From contig BQJS01000194.1 of the NCBI GenBank assembly GCA_021604825.1, positions 1 through 9,114 on the forward strand: a DNA stretch of 9,114 bases, read 5' to 3'. A program made the translations under genes and the position numbers. Each line of letters begins with the position of its first letter. The first letter of the stretch is position 1. This DNA is from Phycisphaerae bacterium (lineage in GTDB: Bacteria; Planctomycetota; Phycisphaerae; UBA1845). Below the pieces are notes generated by a model. That model was not told the DNA's origin, did no database searches, and worked only from the letters and a program-made list of their open reading frames with translations. Positions 7,326-9,114 of the stretch are shown here, in pieces.

Positions 7326-8531
7326 ATGTCTCAGATCATTTCCAATCAAACATTCAATCTCGAACGTCGACACGAGTCGAATGCGACGGGGATCGTCGTT
7401 GCGGCCGCGTGCTTGCTGACGATTGGCGTTGTGATGGTGGCGTCAGCTGGGGCGAATCTGGACGAGCCGGTCATCACCGCGCAATTCTGGAAGAGCCTTT
7501 TCGGTCGGCAGGCGATTTTCAGCGGAGCCAGCCTCGTGGCGATCTTGATCGTCGCCCATGGGTTTCATCGACTTTTTGCATGGCGTCCGGGCTCATGGTT
7601 TCAACCGGCGCTCGCGTTCTACGTCATCACTGCACTAATTCTGGCGGCGGTGCTCGTTCCGGGCATCGGCGTGATGCGCAAAGGTGCCCGACGATGGATG
7701 CAGGTGGGACCGGAATCGTTCGGGCTTTCGTTTCAACCGTCTGAATTGGCGAAGCTGGCCATCGTTGTTTTCTTGGCTGCGTTCCTATCGAGTTCAGCCG
7801 GTCGCATTCGATCGTTCTGGAAGGGACTGCTTCCGGCCTGCATGGCGATCGGCTTGATCGTGTCGCTCGTGGGCAAGGAAGACTTTGGAACCGGGGCGCT
7901 GCTCGCATTGGTCGGCGGGATGATGGTGGTGGTGGCCGGTGCAAAGTGGCGGCATCTCCTGATCTTCGCGATTCCAGCCATATCCGGCTTGGTGTACCTG
8001 GTCGTGTCACGGCCGTACCGCGTCGAACGGTTGATGGTGTTCCGCAACATATGGGCCGACCCACAGGGGGCTGGCTATCACCCGGTTCAATCACTCGTCA
8101 CCATCGCATCCGGCGGTTTGTTTGGCCGCGGGCTCGGAAGCGGCGTGCAGAAATATGGATATCTCCCCGAGTCGCGCAGCGATTTCATATTCTCGGTGAT
8201 CTGTGAAGAATCGGGAATGATCGGCGCGCTGGTCGTGATTTCGCTTTTTCTTTTGTTGATGTGGTTCGGATGGCGCACGGTTCGATTGAGTCATTCGTCA
8301 TATGGTCGCTTGCTTGCCTTTGGCGTGACCTCGATGTTTGTGTTTCAGGCATTGATCAACATTGCAGTCGTGACCGTTTGTGCGCCAACAAAGGGGATTT
8401 CGTTGCCGTTGATTTCGGCGGGCGGTTCGGGCGTGATGTTTTTGGGCGTGGCGCTGGGGTTGCTGGTTTCAGTGGCCCGCGATTGTCCCGACGCGCAAAG
8501 TGAACAGTCTACAGTTGAGGCGAGCGGATGA
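7326..8531 (+). CDS. ftsW: SEDS peptidoglycan glycosyltransferase FtsW
   Basis: FtsW is the polytopic SEDS-family enzyme that polymerises lipid II into glycan at the septum, in partnership with FtsI. The 401 residues contain about ten hydrophobic segments. Family motifs are GARRWMQVG (120-128), FQPSELAKLAIV (136-147), SLVTIASGGLFGRGLGSGVQKYGYLPE (about 256-282), then SRSDFIFSVICEESG (283-297). D286 aligns with the catalytic aspartate of SEDS enzymes (D297 in E. coli FtsW). Near the C-terminus comes PTKGISLPLISAGGSG (354-369). Two motifs deviate: the usual QPDxGT reads KEDFGT (184-189) and the usual SYGGSS reads SAGGSG. The ATG follows an in-frame TGA directly, so the protein cannot start earlier. 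The gene overlaps murG as ATGA. The neighbouring ftsI and murG favour FtsW over RodA. Confidence 0.92.
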   Translation: MSQIISNQTFNLERRHESNATGIVVAAACLLTIGVVMVASAGANLDEPVITAQFWKSLFGRQAIFSGASLVAILIVAHGFHRLFAWRPGSWFQPALAFYVITALILAAVLVPGIGVMRKGARRWMQVGPESFGLSFQPSELAKLAIVVFLAAFLSSSAGRIRSFWKGLLPACMAIGLIVSLVGKEDFGTGALLALVGGMMVVVAGAKWRHLLIFAIPAISGLVYLVVSRPYRVERLMVFRNIWADPQGAGYHPVQSLVTIASGGLFGRGLGSGVQKYGYLPESRSDFIFSVICEESGMIGALVVISLFLLLMWFGWRTVRLSHSSYGRLLAFGVTSMFVFQALINIAVVTVCAPTKGISLPLISAGGSGVMFLGVALGLLVSVARDCPDAQSEQSTVEASG

Positions 8532-9114
8532 CGGCGCTTGCGGAAGACATCCAAGTGACCGAATCCAAACAGATCGACACCCGGCCGGTGCGGATCGTTT
8601 TCGCTGGCGGTGGAACGGGCGGGCATTTGTACCCGTCGCTGGCGGTCGCGTCGGCGATGCGTGACGTGTTGCCCAATGCACGATTCACTTTTTACGCCAC
8701 GAACCGCAAGGTCGATCAAGATATTCTGTCGGCTGCCGGTGAGACGTTGCAGCCGCAAGCAGTCGCACCGCTGACCATGAAGCCATGGCGCTGGCCGGGG
8801 TTTTGGTCGGCATGGCGGAAATCAACGAAAGCGTGCGCGGTCGATTTCAAGAGCGATCGCCCCGATTTGGTCGTCGGCAGTGGGGCGTTTGCGAGCGCCC
8901 CGGCGATCTGCACGGCGGCTCGGATGGGCATCCCGACGGTTCTGCTGAATCCGGATGTGATTCCCGGGCGGGCGAATCGAATGTTGGCCAAACGCGTCGA
9001 TTGCGTGCTGGCTCAGTTTGAATCGACCCGCGACCATCTTCCCGACGACGTGCGGGTTGAGGTGGTGGGCTGCCCGGTCCGGTTGGGATTCGGAACGAGC
9101 GCTCACGATCGCAA
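8528..9114 (+). CDS. murG: Lipid II-forming GlcNAc transferase MurG, 3'-truncated by the window edge
   Basis: MurG is a peripheral membrane GT28 (GT-B fold) enzyme that transfers GlcNAc from UDP-GlcNAc to lipid I on the cytoplasmic face. The first 195 residues are visible, covering the N-terminal acceptor domain and the start of the linker. The signature FAGGGTGGHLYPSLAVA (25-41) is clear, followed by VVGSGAFASAP (115-125), VIPGRANRMLAKRVD (144-158) and VVGCPVRLGF (179-188). These correspond to the usual VVGFGGYVSGP, AVPGLTNRLLAK and VTGNPVR. The normally conserved HEQN before PG is replaced by LNPD (140-143). About 20 residues precede the first beta strand, slightly more than in E. coli. The start overlaps the ftsW stop (ATGA), with GAGG at 8517-8520 as the ribosome-binding site. 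The UDP-GlcNAc-binding C-terminal domain lies outside the window. Confidence 0.93.
   Translation, partial: MTALAEDIQVTESKQIDTRPVRIVFAGGGTGGHLYPSLAVASAMRDVLPNARFTFYATNRKVDQDILSAAGETLQPQAVAPLTMKPWRWPGFWSAWRKSTKACAVDFKSDRPDLVVGSGAFASAPAICTAARMGIPTVLLNPDVIPGRANRMLAKRVDCVLAQFESTRDHLPDDVRVEVVGCPVRLGFGTSAHDR

Noticed and set aside
7316..7744. 142-codon plus-strand frame starting at ATG 7316
   Set aside because: It overlaps ftsW in another frame, and its translation shows no family motif while ftsW is strongly conserved over the same DNA.

Overview
This window is a stretch of a bacterial dcw (division and cell wall) cluster, with every gene on the + strand. In order it holds: a LysM-repeat protein (5' end outside the window), a small FtsL-like membrane protein, the class B penicillin-binding protein FtsI, MurE, MurF, MraY, FtsW, and the first 195 residues of MurG (3' end outside the window). 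The host is a diderm-type, peptidoglycan-making bacterium. The MurE DNPR motif points to meso-diaminopimelate in the stem peptide. By eye the DNA has a GC content in the high fifties, is rich in CGA, TCG and GATCG, and uses some GTG starts. Together with the diverged MurG loop and the LysM gene in the cluster, this suggests a planctomycete, perhaps Pirellulales-like. That assignment is inference and was not tested by any search.

Layout: the first block (1-2971) is LysM protein, ftsL-like gene and ftsI, very tightly packed (a 1-base stop/start overlap, then a 3-base gap). A 137-base gap (2972-3108) follows, with a near-perfect 15-bp palindrome and a plausible sigma70-type promoter. The second block (3109-7224) is murE, murF (ATGA overlap) and mraY (31-base gap). 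After a 101-base gap at the place where murD usually lies, the third block (7326 to the end) is ftsW and murG, again joined by an ATGA overlap.

How the genes work together: MurE and MurF complete the cytoplasmic UDP-MurNAc-pentapeptide. MraY moves phospho-MurNAc-pentapeptide to undecaprenyl phosphate (lipid I), and MurG adds GlcNAc (lipid II). FtsW polymerises lipid II into glycan and its partner FtsI cross-links the strands at the septum. The FtsL-like protein would be the small bitopic regulator of the FtsW-FtsI pair. The LysM protein probably binds peptidoglycan.

I saw no tRNA, rRNA, CRISPR array, insertion sequence or phage gene, and no wholly new system. The points worth a second look are: the missing murD; the LysM gene within the cluster; substitutions in otherwise well-conserved motifs of MurG and FtsW; a candidate regulatory region before murE; and a clear excess of the palindrome CGATCG.
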